Assembly (NCBI GenBank): GCA_963664655.2
Contig: OY761554.1
Location: 3,348,001-3,412,000, forward strand
DNA length: 64,000 nt
Direction of reading: 5' to 3'
Source of the DNA: Desulfospira sp963664655
GTDB taxonomy: Bacteria > Desulfobacterota > Desulfobacteria > Desulfobacterales > Desulfobacteraceae
A program made the translations under genes and the position numbers. Below the pieces are notes generated by a model. The model was not told where the DNA came from, did not search any database, and saw only the letters and a list, made by a program, of their open reading frames with translations. Positions 16,347 through 25,581 of the stretch are shown one piece after another. Position 1 is the first letter of the stretch, and the number at the start of each line of letters is the position of its first letter.

Positions 16347-16757
16347 ATGGGCAGTCGCAGACAGTCCCGGGAGCTGGCCCTCCAGGCGTTATTTTTTCTG
16401 GATGTCAGCAAAGGGGATGCGGATAAGAATCTTCAGGCCTTTTGTGATGAACGGCCTGAGGAACTGACCGATGAGGTAAAACCCTTTTTCCTGGACCTGG
16501 TTCATGGGGTTTTGGCGGGAATGGATGAAATAGACGGCCTGCTCAATCAGTATTCCAAAAACTGGAAGCTGTCCCGGATGTCCGTGGTGGACCGGAATAT
16601 CATGCGCATGGCCGTATTTGAAATCCTGAAACGCGAAGACATACCGGCCACGGTGTCCATTAATGAAGCCGTTGAAATCGGAAAGATTTACGGAACCCGG
16701 GAATCCGGTCCCTTTATCAACGGCATCCTGGACCGGATCAGAATAGAGCATGAATAA
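16347..16757 (+). CDS. nusB: Transcription antitermination factor NusB
   Basis: NusB binds boxA RNA with NusE for rRNA antitermination. The 136-residue all-helical protein begins MGSRRQSRELALQALF and carries the conserved C-terminal VSINEAVEIGKIYGTRESGPFINGILD region (shown by its parts VSINEAVEI and FINGILD). Adjacent to ribH as in many bacteria. Confidence 0.96.
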   Translation: MGSRRQSRELALQALFFLDVSKGDADKNLQAFCDERPEELTDEVKPFFLDLVHGVLAGMDEIDGLLNQYSKNWKLSRMSVVDRNIMRMAVFEILKREDIPATVSINEAVEIGKIYGTRESGPFINGILDRIRIEHE

Positions 16758-16825
16758 CGGTCAGCCTTTGAAGGATAAAACCAGAGGGGGGGTGGCTTTA
16801 TTAACAACCAACTAAAAGGCCACCA

Positions 16826-16887
16826 GCTAACAGCTAAAGGCTAAAGGCTAACAGCTAACCGCTAAAGGCTAACAGCTAAGGCTAAAA
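16826..16887 (+). repeat. Heptamer repeat tract C
   Basis: Nine near-perfect 7-bp units in one register (GCTAACA, GCTAAAG, GCTAAAG, GCTAACA, GCTAACC, GCTAAAG, GCTAACA, a 6-bp GCTAAG, GCTAAAA), ending next to the AGGAGA ribosome site of the following gene. Confidence 0.9.
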
Positions 16888-16902
16888 TACAGGAGAATTG
16901 TT

Positions 16903-17523
16903 TTGATCATAAAAAAACTTGAAGTCGGGCCGATCATGGCAAACTGCTATATTCTGGGATGCGAACAAACCAAACAAGCCGCTGTCATAGATCCCGGAGA
17001 CGATGCAGACCGGATTCTCATGGCCCTTGCCAAATCGGAACTGAAAGTCACATATCTGATCAACACCCATGGCCATTTTGACCATGTGGGGGCCAATAAA
17101 CGGATGAAAGAGACCACCGGTGCCCCCCTGGCCATTCACCCCGGAGACGAGCCCATGCTGGGCAAACTTTCCAAATCAGCCGCCATGTTCGGCCTGGCCG
17201 CAGAGAACTCTCCGGGCCCCGACATCCTGCTCAATGATGGGGATGAGGTGTCTTTTGGCGAGATCACCCTCAAGGTCATCCATACCCCGGGCCATTCAGA
17301 AGGCGGCATCTGTCTGTATACCCCGGGTTGTGTATTTGTAGGGGATACCCTGTTTTACGGCTCCATCGGCCGCACAGACCTTCCCGGAGGGGATTATGAC
17401 CTGCTGATTTCCAGCATCAAGAGCAAGCTTTTCAGTCTTCCCGACGATACCGTTGTTTATCCCGGGCACGGCCCTGAAACCCAGATCGGAAAAGAAAAAA
17501 TGATCAACCCGTTCCTTTCATGA
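16903..17523 (+). CDS. MBL-fold metallohydrolase (glyoxalase II-like)
   Basis: A 206-residue metallo-beta-lactamase fold enzyme with the metal motif THGHFDH (around residues 50-56), later HTPGHSEGG, GDTLF and the final PGHGPET histidine. This short YcbL/glyoxalase II-like class hydrolyses thioesters such as S-lactoylglutathione in some organisms; the substrate here is not known. TTG start chosen because AGGAGA lies 8 bases upstream and no ATG is available before conserved sequence. It overlaps the pabB fusion by four bases. Confidence 0.9.
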   Translation: MIIKKLEVGPIMANCYILGCEQTKQAAVIDPGDDADRILMALAKSELKVTYLINTHGHFDHVGANKRMKETTGAPLAIHPGDEPMLGKLSKSAAMFGLAAENSPGPDILLNDGDEVSFGEITLKVIHTPGHSEGGICLYTPGCVFVGDTLFYGSIGRTDLPGGDYDLLISSIKSKLFSLPDDTVVYPGHGPETQIGKEKMINPFLS

Positions 17524-19814
17524 GCCACATCATCCGGTCCCTGCCGGTGATCAAAGAAATCCGGCAGGAACATATCGGCCTTGATCTGCCCTTTGAACAG
17601 GCCGCTTCTGTATTTGCCAATGACCCCGGCACCGTGGTGTTGCTGTCCGGCTCAGCCCTGGATTCTTCCCGATACCATATCCTGGGCGCTGATCCCTGGC
17701 TTGAGCTGCGGGGCAGGGGGGATGCCTTTTTTCTTTGCCTCCAGGGAAAGACTCAGCCGGTGGACAAAGATATCTTTGCCTTTTTAAACGACCTTCTGGA
17801 CCACTTTAAATGCGGTGATCCCGCAAGTTCCGGCCTGCCCATTGAAGCCGGGCTTCTGGGATATTTTGCCTATGATTTGAAAGACCGGCTTGAAGATTTG
17901 CCCAAGACCTGCCGGGATACCGGGCTGCCGGATCTGGTGTTATATGCCCCGTCGTTTCTTCTGGTCCAGGACCGGGCGACGGCCAAAACGGTGTTGTCCA
18001 TTCCGGTTTTGAATATGGCTGATTCGGAACCCCAAACCCGTCAGGTCAGAGAAAAGGTGTTGGACAGGCTTTCCGGGTATCAGCCCGGCAACACAGCCCC
18101 CTCTTTTTGTGTGGGCCGTGACGGGCTGACGTCAAGTTATACCAAACCCGAGTATGTGGCGGCCGTAAACCGGATTATTCAATATCTGAAAGAAGGGGAT
18201 ATTTACCAGGCCAACCTTTCCCAGCGGTTTGAAACCCGGTTTAAAGGGGATGCCTACGCCCTTTTTTTAGAGTTGTATAAACAAAATCCCGCGCCTTTTT
18301 TTTCCTTTATCCATGCCGGTGACCACGAAATCGTCTCCACCTCTCCGGAACGGTTTATCAAGGTTTCAGGGACCCATATTGAAACCCGGCCCATCAAGGG
18401 CACCATCAGCCGGGGAAAGACAAAAGAACAGGATGAGCAGAACAGCCGGATCCTGACATCCAGCCTGAAGGATGATGCCGAGCTGACCATGATTGTGGAT
18501 CTCATGCGAAACGACATTTCTCGGGTGGCCCGGCATGAATCTGTAAAGGTGGTGGCGCACAAACGGCTGGAACCCTATGACAATGTGTTTCATCTGGTCT
18601 CTGTGGTGGAAGGGGAGCTGTTGCCCGGCAAAACCTTTGTGGACCTGCTCAAAGCGGTTTTTCCCGGCGGTTCCATCACCGGGTGCCCCAAAATCCGGTC
18701 CATGGAAATCATTGATGAGCTCGAATCGGTGCGCCGGCATGTGTATACCGGGTCCATCGGGTATGTCAGCTTTCACGGCACCATGGACCTTTCCATTGCC
18801 ATCCGGACGGCCACCATTAAGGGGCACACCCTTTGTTTTTCCGTGGGCGGCGGGATTGTCTATGATTCGGATCCCCTGCTGGAGTTTCAGGAGACCCTGG
18901 ACAAGGGCCGAACCTTTCTGGATGTTCTTTCCCGTGCCGGAACAGAAACCGCCCGCCCCCGGGCCAAGGCCTGGGTGGACGGCAAAATAATGGATCAGGA
19001 AAAGGCCGTGATTCCGGCAGGGATTTCAGGGTTCCAGTACGGGGCAGGCCTGTTTGAAACCATCCGGGTGGAAAAAGGGCAGCCTGCCTTTTTGCATGAG
19101 CATGTCAGGCGAATGGAAACCGGCTGGCAGGCCCTGTTTGAATCCCATCCCCCGGATATTTCCTGGCCTCATGTGGTGGACCTGCTGATCCGGGAAAACA
19201 GCCTTGAAACGGTAACCGCAGCGGTTAAGCTGATCATCTGTTTATCAGAGGGCCAGGATGGCCCCCGGCCGTTTTGCGCCGCCTTTGCCCGGGAATATAG
19301 ACAACGGCCGGCCCTTGGGCTTAAACCGGGACTGGACCTGGTTACCTATCCCCATGCGCGGCAAACGCCCCTGGCCGCTTACAAGACGTTAAATTACCTT
19401 TACTATGACCAGGCCCGCCGGTTTGCCCTGGAGAATAATGCGGATGAGGCCCTGATCCTCAACCCGGACCAGACCGTGTCTGAGACCAATACATGCAGCA
19501 TACTGATCCGGGAAAATCAAAAGATCGTTTTTCCCTTTTCCGACCATGTCCTGGACGGGGTGACCCGAAAGGTTTTGGCAAAAGGGTTGAAAAATGCCGG
19601 ATATGAGGTGATTTCACGGCCTGTCCCCTTATCTGAGTTTGTCTCCTGTTCTGATATTATCCTGACCAATGCCTTGATGGGGGCGGTCCCTGTCTGCCAT
19701 GTGGACGGCCGCAAAACCGGCGGTGACTTTGGATTTTGCGATGAACTTAATCGCCTTTTGGAACGAGGCGCCCTGGCCGCTGCCGTCCGGACCAACCGTT
19801 GCCGGAAACCTTAA
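17520..19814 (+). CDS. Aminodeoxychorismate synthase component I fused to aminodeoxychorismate lyase
   Basis: A 764-residue PabB-PabC fusion in folate synthesis. Residues ~1-460 are a chorismate-binding domain with the blocks GDIYQANLSQRF, PIKGTISRG, ELTMIVDLMRND, FPGGSITGCPKI and FSVGGGIVYDSDP. Residues ~485-764 are a PLP fold-type IV aminotransferase domain (GAGLFETIRVEKG; LKTLNYLYYDQARR with the PLP lysine; DEALILNPDQTVSE). The fusion makes aminodeoxychorismate and cleaves it to 4-aminobenzoate. No pabA-type amidotransferase gene is next to it. Confidence 0.94.
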   Translation: MSHIIRSLPVIKEIRQEHIGLDLPFEQAASVFANDPGTVVLLSGSALDSSRYHILGADPWLELRGRGDAFFLCLQGKTQPVDKDIFAFLNDLLDHFKCGDPASSGLPIEAGLLGYFAYDLKDRLEDLPKTCRDTGLPDLVLYAPSFLLVQDRATAKTVLSIPVLNMADSEPQTRQVREKVLDRLSGYQPGNTAPSFCVGRDGLTSSYTKPEYVAAVNRIIQYLKEGDIYQANLSQRFETRFKGDAYALFLELYKQNPAPFFSFIHAGDHEIVSTSPERFIKVSGTHIETRPIKGTISRGKTKEQDEQNSRILTSSLKDDAELTMIVDLMRNDISRVARHESVKVVAHKRLEPYDNVFHLVSVVEGELLPGKTFVDLLKAVFPGGSITGCPKIRSMEIIDELESVRRHVYTGSIGYVSFHGTMDLSIAIRTATIKGHTLCFSVGGGIVYDSDPLLEFQETLDKGRTFLDVLSRAGTETARPRAKAWVDGKIMDQEKAVIPAGISGFQYGAGLFETIRVEKGQPAFLHEHVRRMETGWQALFESHPPDISWPHVVDLLIRENSLETVTAAVKLIICLSEGQDGPRPFCAAFAREYRQRPALGLKPGLDLVTYPHARQTPLAAYKTLNYLYYDQARRFALENNADEALILNPDQTVSETNTCSILIRENQKIVFPFSDHVLDGVTRKVLAKGLKNAGYEVISRPVPLSEFVSCSDIILTNALMGAVPVCHVDGRKTGGDFGFCDELNRLLERGALAAAVRTNRCRKP

Positions 19815-19978
19815 AAAAGAAGATCGTACCGTGTAAACTTAATTATTTGGTAATGGTTTAAAGGGGGGGATTCCGGTACATGGCACTTGAATTTCAGACC
19901 GATTCCAGATAATCTGGCGGGCAAAACCGAAAAATTGATTTTTGCCTTAAGTGTTAATTTTAATAGAGAGTAAAGCAG

Positions 19979-20686
19979 ATGAAAAAAGTATGGATGGCCT
20001 TGGTGGTTTTGGGGGGGCTGATATCTTTTCTGCCGATGTGCTGGGCCGGGCCAAAGGCGGTCTTTGTTGAGCCCGTGTTTGAGTTTGATCCCCTTGTTGA
20101 GGGGCAGAGTGTAACCCATCAGTTTGTTGTTAAAAACCAGGGCGACACGCCTCTGAATATCATCAAAGTGTCACCGCCTTGAGGGTGTGACAGCCGTTCT
20201 TATGACAAGCAGATTCCCCCGGGCGGGGAAGGAAAAATTGAAATCGGATTTAAAACCGGCGGATACGGCGGACGGTCCCTGAAAAAACGGATTCAGGTCC
20301 TTACCAATGATCCGGACCAGACCAAGGTGGTGTTGACCATTTCCGGCCAGGTGGTAAGTGTGGCGCAAATAAAACCGAGAACCACGGTCCGCATGAGCGG
20401 CGCCCCCGGTGATACGCTCGAATCCGTGGTCACCATTACCCCGGCCGAAAAATATAATTTTTCAATCACCGGGATTACCCAAAGGCAGAATCAGAACATC
20501 ACCGCAGAACTGATCAAACCCGGTGAAAATGACCGGACCTGGAAGGTGAAATTTAAAAGTACATCACAAACGGCCCAGGACCTTTTTGATGTATTTACCT
20601 TGAAAACCGACAGCTCGTACAAGCCCCAAATTGTCATCAGGGCCTATGTGAGTTTTCGGGATAAAAACAACCCTGGCAAATCCTGA
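19979..20686 (+). CDS. Secreted DUF1573 protein with in-frame TGA: candidate selenoprotein
   Basis: Read straight through one TGA (20180-20182, codon 68) this is a 235-residue exported protein. A signal peptide (MKKVWMALVVLGGLISFL, cleavage near CWAG) is followed by an Ig-like DUF1573 domain with VEGQSVTHQFVVKNQGD. The expected PxCGC motif reads SPP-TGA-GCDSRSYDKQIPPG, so the TGA falls exactly on the conserved cysteine and leaves U-G-C. The frame stays open on both sides, with family-like sequence downstream (GGEGKIEIGF, LTNDPDQTKVVLTISG). I see no convincing SECIS hairpin by eye; a weak pairing of GGG-TGT with GCA..CCC encloses GTTCT 14-18 bases after the TGA. Alternatives: nonsense mutation or sequence error. 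Confidence 0.65.
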
Positions 20687-20720
20687 CCACAAAAAATCAG
20701 CAAGAAAGGGACGGGTTCCG

Positions 20721-21362
20721 ATGAACCGGATAGAGAAGGCCTCAGCTATCAAGGCCGTAATTTTTGACTGTGACGGGGTGATGTTTGATACGGCCCAGGC
20801 CAACCGGAAATTCTATGACGAGGTGCTGGAAAATTTTGGAAAACCCCCCATGGATCAGGACCAGTTTGAAAAAGCCCACATGATGACCGTGGCCGGTGCT
20901 ATTGAAATGCTGTTTCCTGAGCTGGAAGACCGGGTTCCGGTATTCAAATGCATGAAAGCCATTGGTTATTTTAAATTTATTCCGTACATGAAAATGGAGG
21001 ACGGGCTGATTCCCCTGCTTGAGGCCATAAAATCCAGGGGCTGGATCAGAGGCATTGCCACCAACCGGACCAATACCATGGATACGGTTCTATCTGACTG
21101 GCATTTAGAACCCCATTTTGATGTGGTGGTCACGGCAAGGGATGTTAAAAACCCCAAACCGGCCCCGGACCAGCTGCTCAAGATCATGGATCAGTACGCC
21201 TTTGGCCCTGAACAGATGGTGTTTTTAGGGGACACGGTGTATGACCAGATGGCAGCCAATGCCGCCGGGGTGGGATTTATTGCCTTTCGAAGCCCGGCAC
21301 TTACGGCGGATGCCCATGTGGATACCATGGACCAGGTCAAACAAGTTTTGCAGTTAAATTAA
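20721..21362 (+). CDS. HAD-family hydrolase
   Basis: A 213-residue haloacid-dehalogenase-superfamily phosphatase of the phosphoglycolate phosphatase type. Motif I is AVIFDCDGVMFDT near residues 13-25, motif II lies in GIATNRTNT, motif III is the Lys in KNPKPAPD, and motif IV is FLGDTVYDQ. A helical cap sits between motifs I and II. Substrate unknown. It lies between the DUF1573 gene and sat on the same strand. Confidence 0.9.
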   Translation: MNRIEKASAIKAVIFDCDGVMFDTAQANRKFYDEVLENFGKPPMDQDQFEKAHMMTVAGAIEMLFPELEDRVPVFKCMKAIGYFKFIPYMKMEDGLIPLLEAIKSRGWIRGIATNRTNTMDTVLSDWHLEPHFDVVVTARDVKNPKPAPDQLLKIMDQYAFGPEQMVFLGDTVYDQMAANAAGVGFIAFRSPALTADAHVDTMDQVKQVLQLN

Positions 21363-21370
21363 TAAAAATC

Positions 21371-21399
21371 TTGACAAATTTTTTAATCATCATTAAATC
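21371..21399 (+). promoter_or_regulatory. Promoter for sat
   Basis: A perfect TTGACA (21371-21376), 17-base AT-rich spacer and TAAATC (21394-21399), ten bases after the HAD stop codon. It leaves an untranslated leader of about 90 bases. Strong promoter and codon bias both fit an abundant dissimilatory enzyme. Confidence 0.6.
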
Positions 21400-21494
21400 T
21401 TACGAGATTTTGAATGTGATTATTAATAAATGTTTGGTTAAAACATTTATTTGGGTATACGTTAATGCAATAAAAACCAAAGGAGAATGATTGA

Positions 21495-22772
21495 ATGTCT
21501 AAATTAGTTGCCCCACATGGTGGAAAAGGCCTCGTGATTTGTAAACTCGAAGGCGCAGCACTTGAAGCAGAACTTAAAAAAGCAGCAGGCTTAAAAAAAA
21601 TTGAGATTTCTTCCCAGGTTAAAGGCGACCTGATTATGCTGGGTATCGGTGGTTTCAGCCCCCTTAACGGGTTTATGACCAAAGCGGACTGGAAGAGCGT
21701 ATGTGAGGATTTCCTTCTGGCCGACGGTACTTTCTGGCCTGTCCCGGTAATGCTGGACGCTTCCAAGGATGATGCCGACGCCATTAACGTCGGTGATGAA
21801 ATCACCCTGGAAAGAAACGGCGAAATCTACGCCACAATGAAGATCGAGGAAAAATTCGAACTTACTGAAGACGAGAAAAAATGGGAATGTGAAAAGGTCT
21901 ACAAAGGCCATGGTGAAGAGTCAGCAGACGATGTTTTCTGGAAAATCGCCATGGAAGACCATCCCGGCGTTAAAATGGTTATGGCCAGAAAAGAATACTG
22001 CCTGTCAGGCCCTGTAAAGGTTCTTTCCGAAGGCGAATTCCCCGAAAAATTCAAAGGTGTTTATTTGACCCCGACCGAAACCCGTGCGATCATGGATGAA
22101 AAAGGCTGGGCAAACGTTGCTTCCATGCAGCTGAGAAACCCCATGCACAGATCCCATGAGCATCTTTGCAAAATCGCTCTGGACGTTTGTGACGGCGTTC
22201 TGATCCACTCTTTGATCGGTAACCTGAAACCCGGCGACATCCCCGCAGAAGTCCGGATCAAATGCATCGACACCCTGATCAAGGGATACTTTGTCCCCGA
22301 GCATGTGATCAACGGCGGATATCCCCTTGACATGAGATATGCCGGTCCCCGTGAAGGCCTGCTCCATGCCACCTTCCGTCAGAACTACGGTGTTAACAGA
22401 ATGATCATCGGCCGTGACCATGCCGGCGTTGGTGACTTCTACACCCTGTTTGAAGCCCAGGAAATTTTTGATACCATCCCCATGCCCGCAGACGACGGCA
22501 AACGCCTGCTGTGCGAGCCCTTAAAGATTGACTGGACCTTCTACTGCTACAAATGTGACGGCATGGCTTCCATGAGAACCTGCCCCCACGGCAAAGATGA
22601 CCGCGTTATCCTGTCCGGTACCAAACTGCGTCATGCCCTGTCCAACAACGAACCGGTTGTTGATCACTTCGGCCGTGAAGAAGTTCTGGTTATCCTCAGA
22701 GAGTACTATGCCAGCCTGACCGAAAAGGTTGAAGTAAAACTGCAAAGCCACGCAGAAGGCACCAAGATGTAG
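21495..22772 (+). CDS. sat: Sulfate adenylyltransferase (ATP sulfurylase)
   Basis: Activates sulfate to adenosine 5'-phosphosulfate, the first step of dissimilatory sulfate reduction. The 425-residue protein is the stand-alone type used by sulfate reducers. The PUA-like N-terminal domain runs over about 1-160 (LNGFMTKADW). The catalytic domain has MQLRNPMHRSHEHL around residues 210-223, GRDHAGVGDFY near 311, and the C-terminal CDGMASMRTCPHG and LSGTKLRHAL. Codon use is distinctly smoother than in neighbours, as expected for high expression. AGGAGAATG ribosome site. Own promoter and terminator, so probably monocistronic. Confidence 0.98.
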   Translation: MSKLVAPHGGKGLVICKLEGAALEAELKKAAGLKKIEISSQVKGDLIMLGIGGFSPLNGFMTKADWKSVCEDFLLADGTFWPVPVMLDASKDDADAINVGDEITLERNGEIYATMKIEEKFELTEDEKKWECEKVYKGHGEESADDVFWKIAMEDHPGVKMVMARKEYCLSGPVKVLSEGEFPEKFKGVYLTPTETRAIMDEKGWANVASMQLRNPMHRSHEHLCKIALDVCDGVLIHSLIGNLKPGDIPAEVRIKCIDTLIKGYFVPEHVINGGYPLDMRYAGPREGLLHATFRQNYGVNRMIIGRDHAGVGDFYTLFEAQEIFDTIPMPADDGKRLLCEPLKIDWTFYCYKCDGMASMRTCPHGKDDRVILSGTKLRHALSNNEPVVDHFGREEVLVILREYYASLTEKVEVKLQSHAEGTKM

Positions 22773-22814
22773 CAAAAGCTATTAGCAGTTAGCTTTTCAA
22801 AACAGTCATAAAGA

Positions 22815-22855
22815 AAACGGCCTTTCCCCGAAAAGGGGGAAGGCCGTTTTTGTTT
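22815..22855. terminator. Strong bidirectional terminator between sat and the phosphate transporter gene
   Basis: Stem AACGGCCTTTCCCC / GGGGGAAGGCCGTT with a GAAAA loop, followed by TTTTTGTTT on the plus strand and A-rich sequence on the other side. Placed between two convergent genes. Confidence 0.92.
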
Positions 22856-22882
22856 ATAAAAGCCGTCAGTTCTTATCAGACA

Positions 22883-22944
22883 GCTATCAGCTAATGGCTA
22901 TCAGCTAATCGCTAACAGCTAAAGGCTAAAGGCTAATAGCTAAT
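22883..22944. repeat. Heptamer repeat tract D
   Basis: About nine units (GCTATCA, GCTAATG, GCTATCA, GCTAATC, GCTAACA, GCTAAAG, GCTAAAG, GCTAATA, GCTAATT). The stop codon of the reverse-strand transporter gene (22940-22942) lies inside the last unit, so the tract abuts the gene end exactly. Confidence 0.88.
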
Positions 22945-25222
22945 TGGGGGGTTTAAAGTCCAGATCCGCTTTCACCACCGGAACCCGGGTCGAAAAGGCC
23001 TGATTAAAGATCTCAAGGAGCTTGACGTTCTGCTTGGCCATCATCACACAATTGCCTGAAATGGCGTAAAACAGGATACTCAGGCGGGTTTTTGAGGAGT
23101 CATCCCTGATCCGTTCAATCTGGTTGGTGTTGTAATGGTCCACCAGGTTCCTAAGGTGATGGAACTGGTCGACAATTTCATGGTAATCAACAATTTCTTT
23201 TTTGGCCAGGGCGGTTTCCACCTTAAGAAAAATATACAGAACCACCATTTTGATTTCCCTGAGTTCCTGAACCTGGACGGGCAAAAGCCCCTTGTGCCGG
23301 TTGGATACATGCATGGAGGCTTTGATGACCGTGTCCCTGTAACCGTCACAGATTTTCTGGAGCCTTCGGATGATCTGGTAATAATTATAAGAGACCTGGT
23401 TGTCTTCTTTTTGCAGGTGGCGCAGCACCTTAAAAATATTGGCAATGATGATGTTGATGGCGCCTTGGAAGTGTTTGACCCGTTTTCGCTGGGTCCTTAA
23501 GGTAATCAGGTCTTCTTCAAACAGGGCATCAAAAGACGCCTCAAAGGCGTGCCGGATTTCTTTTAAGATCAGGGCTAAATGATCAAAGGTTTCGGACACG
23601 GCCGTTTCAAAATCATCAATTTTTTCCAGGTGAAACACCTGGATTTCATTTTTATCCTTTTCTTTTGTTTCATGACTTTTTTTGTTTTTCAAAATCATGA
23701 ATGCGGCAAAGGCGCCCAGACCAGCAATTCCCCATCCCTGTAAGTAGAAGATAATATTGGCAAAAACAAAAGAGACCACAAAAGCGATAAAAGCAGTCAT
23801 AAACCAGCCCCCCACCACAGTGAGAACACCGGTGATCCTGAAAACCGCACTTTCCCTTCCCCAGGCCTGGTCTGAAAAGGAACTGCCCATGGCCACCATA
23901 AAGGTGACATAGGTGGTGGACAACGGCAGTTTCAGCGATGTGGCAAAAGAGACCACGGCACTGGCCACCATGAGGTTGACGGATGCCCTGAGCAGGTCAA
24001 AAGACGGGGTTTCCAGGGCGTTGAGATTCCGGCTGCCCTGTAACGGGAGCAACCGGTTTGAAATCCGCTCCCGGACGGTCTGGCCGGCCAAGGATTTGAC
24101 TGAGTTGAAAAGGGTGTCGAACAGGTTCACGATTTTCCGGGAAAGCCAGATGGACTCAAACCGTTCCAGCCCTTCGTCCTGCCGTCCCAGGCGGATTTCA
24201 GTCTCTGTAACCGTTCTTGCCTTTTTAGAGATCCACAAGGTAACCACCATGATAGCCCCTGCAATGAGCATGATAAAGGTCTGGGAATGTACTTTTTTGC
24301 TTAAGGCCGCCATGGTGACATGAAGGGGATCTGAAGAGGCCAGGGCGTTTTGGAATGCATTCAGACCGGCTAAGGGAACCCCGATGAAGTTGACCAGGTC
24401 ATTGGCGGCAAAGGCCATGGCCAGGGCAAAGGTCCCGACAAGGACAATGGGTTTGAGGATGTTGATGTTGAACATGGCAATGAGAAATTGAAACATAAGG
24501 GCGGAAATCAGGAAAATTCCGAACATGATGGCCATGGAATTGGCTTTGATCCATGCAATGGTCTGTTCATCCATAAAGGTAGCGCCTTTAGCGCCCTTGA
24601 CCAGGATAAAAAAGCAGATGGCGGTCATGGCAATGCCGCCCCAGGCAGCCCCGTACCGCCTGAGCCTGTCCCGGTAATCAAAGGTGAAAATCATCCGGGA
24701 GAGAAACTGGACCACGGCCCCTGAAAAAAAGGCCACCACAATGGACAGCAGGATGCCGCCCATAATGGCCATGGCCTTGGCTGTATTGATATACTGCCAC
24801 AACCCGAGTTCCCCATTTGACTCAGACATGATTTTAACGGCTGAAACAGCCACCGCCGCACCGAGAAGTTCAAACACAATGGAAACCGTTGTAGAGGTGG
24901 GCAGGCCATGGGTGTTGAATAAGTCCAATAACAGAATATCCGTGATCATGACGGCAATAAAGATGGTTAACAGCTCAGGCATGGTAAAGAACTGGGGGTG
25001 AAAAATCCCTTTCCGGGCCACTTCCATCATGCCGCCGGAAAAGGTCACCCCGGCAAGAATGCCAAGGCTCGCCACCAGCATAATGATTTTAAACGGGGCT
25101 GCTTTTGAACCGATGGATGAGTTCAAAAAGTTGACCGCGTCATTGGTGACACCGACAATAAGGTCAAAGACAGCAAAAAGGATTAATATGCCGACGATGG
25201 CATAGCATAGTTGCAGGCTCAT
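22940..25222 (-). CDS. PiT-family inorganic phosphate transporter with PhoU-like C-terminal domain
   Basis: A 760-residue membrane protein. The PiT transporter part (about 1-510) carries the family signatures GVTNDAVNFLNSSIG in the first segment, DLFNTHGLPTSTT, and the second-half repeats FAANDLVNFIGVPL and SLKLPLSTTYVTFMVAMGSS. A soluble helical region (about 530-745) resembles PhoU/DUF47 regulators usually encoded as separate proteins beside pit genes. It imports phosphate with a cation; the C-terminal region is likely regulatory. Not near any pho genes here. Confidence 0.9.
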   Translation of the reverse strand: MSLQLCYAIVGILILFAVFDLIVGVTNDAVNFLNSSIGSKAAPFKIIMLVASLGILAGVTFSGGMMEVARKGIFHPQFFTMPELLTIFIAVMITDILLLDLFNTHGLPTSTTVSIVFELLGAAVAVSAVKIMSESNGELGLWQYINTAKAMAIMGGILLSIVVAFFSGAVVQFLSRMIFTFDYRDRLRRYGAAWGGIAMTAICFFILVKGAKGATFMDEQTIAWIKANSMAIMFGIFLISALMFQFLIAMFNINILKPIVLVGTFALAMAFAANDLVNFIGVPLAGLNAFQNALASSDPLHVTMAALSKKVHSQTFIMLIAGAIMVVTLWISKKARTVTETEIRLGRQDEGLERFESIWLSRKIVNLFDTLFNSVKSLAGQTVRERISNRLLPLQGSRNLNALETPSFDLLRASVNLMVASAVVSFATSLKLPLSTTYVTFMVAMGSSFSDQAWGRESAVFRITGVLTVVGGWFMTAFIAFVVSFVFANIIFYLQGWGIAGLGAFAAFMILKNKKSHETKEKDKNEIQVFHLEKIDDFETAVSETFDHLALILKEIRHAFEASFDALFEEDLITLRTQRKRVKHFQGAINIIIANIFKVLRHLQKEDNQVSYNYYQIIRRLQKICDGYRDTVIKASMHVSNRHKGLLPVQVQELREIKMVVLYIFLKVETALAKKEIVDYHEIVDQFHHLRNLVDHYNTNQIERIRDDSSKTRLSILFYAISGNCVMMAKQNVKLLEIFNQAFSTRVPVVKADLDFKPPN

Positions 25223-25581
25223 GGTTTGTTTGCTCCTGTTGGGTTCCTTTCAGGTGGGTTTCAGATGGAACGAATTTCTAACAATTTTCTAGGGTGATTA
25301 TAATAGAATGCTTATATTTAAAGCATTCTGCCTGAAAATTCAAGGGATTGATGCCTAAAACCAGGGCAACCGCATTTATAATCCGGGATGATATTTAAAA
25401 AACTGGAAACAAGAGACAAGAAAGTTTTCCTGCTCTTGCTCGAATCGTTGAGAGCAAGCGCAGGAGCAAGATTAAGAGCAAAATACCGACCCCCGAATTT
25501 GTCATCCGGTCTGCGGTCGCCATTCAATTTTATTGGAGATTTGGCGTGTCTATTCTAAATGTGGTCAAAGCCAGCCGCGGC
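25223..25581. other. Intergenic region upstream of the phosphate transporter, with inverted repeat
   Basis: No gene seen. 25429-25464 forms an imperfect hairpin from CCTGCTCTTGCTC and GAGAGCAAGCGCAGG, flanked by AAACAAGAGACAAG-type words and GAGCAAGATTAAGAGC, again short inverted units. The 60 bases next to the transporter ATG contain AT-rich sequence suited to a promoter, but I cannot assign one. Confidence 0.5.
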
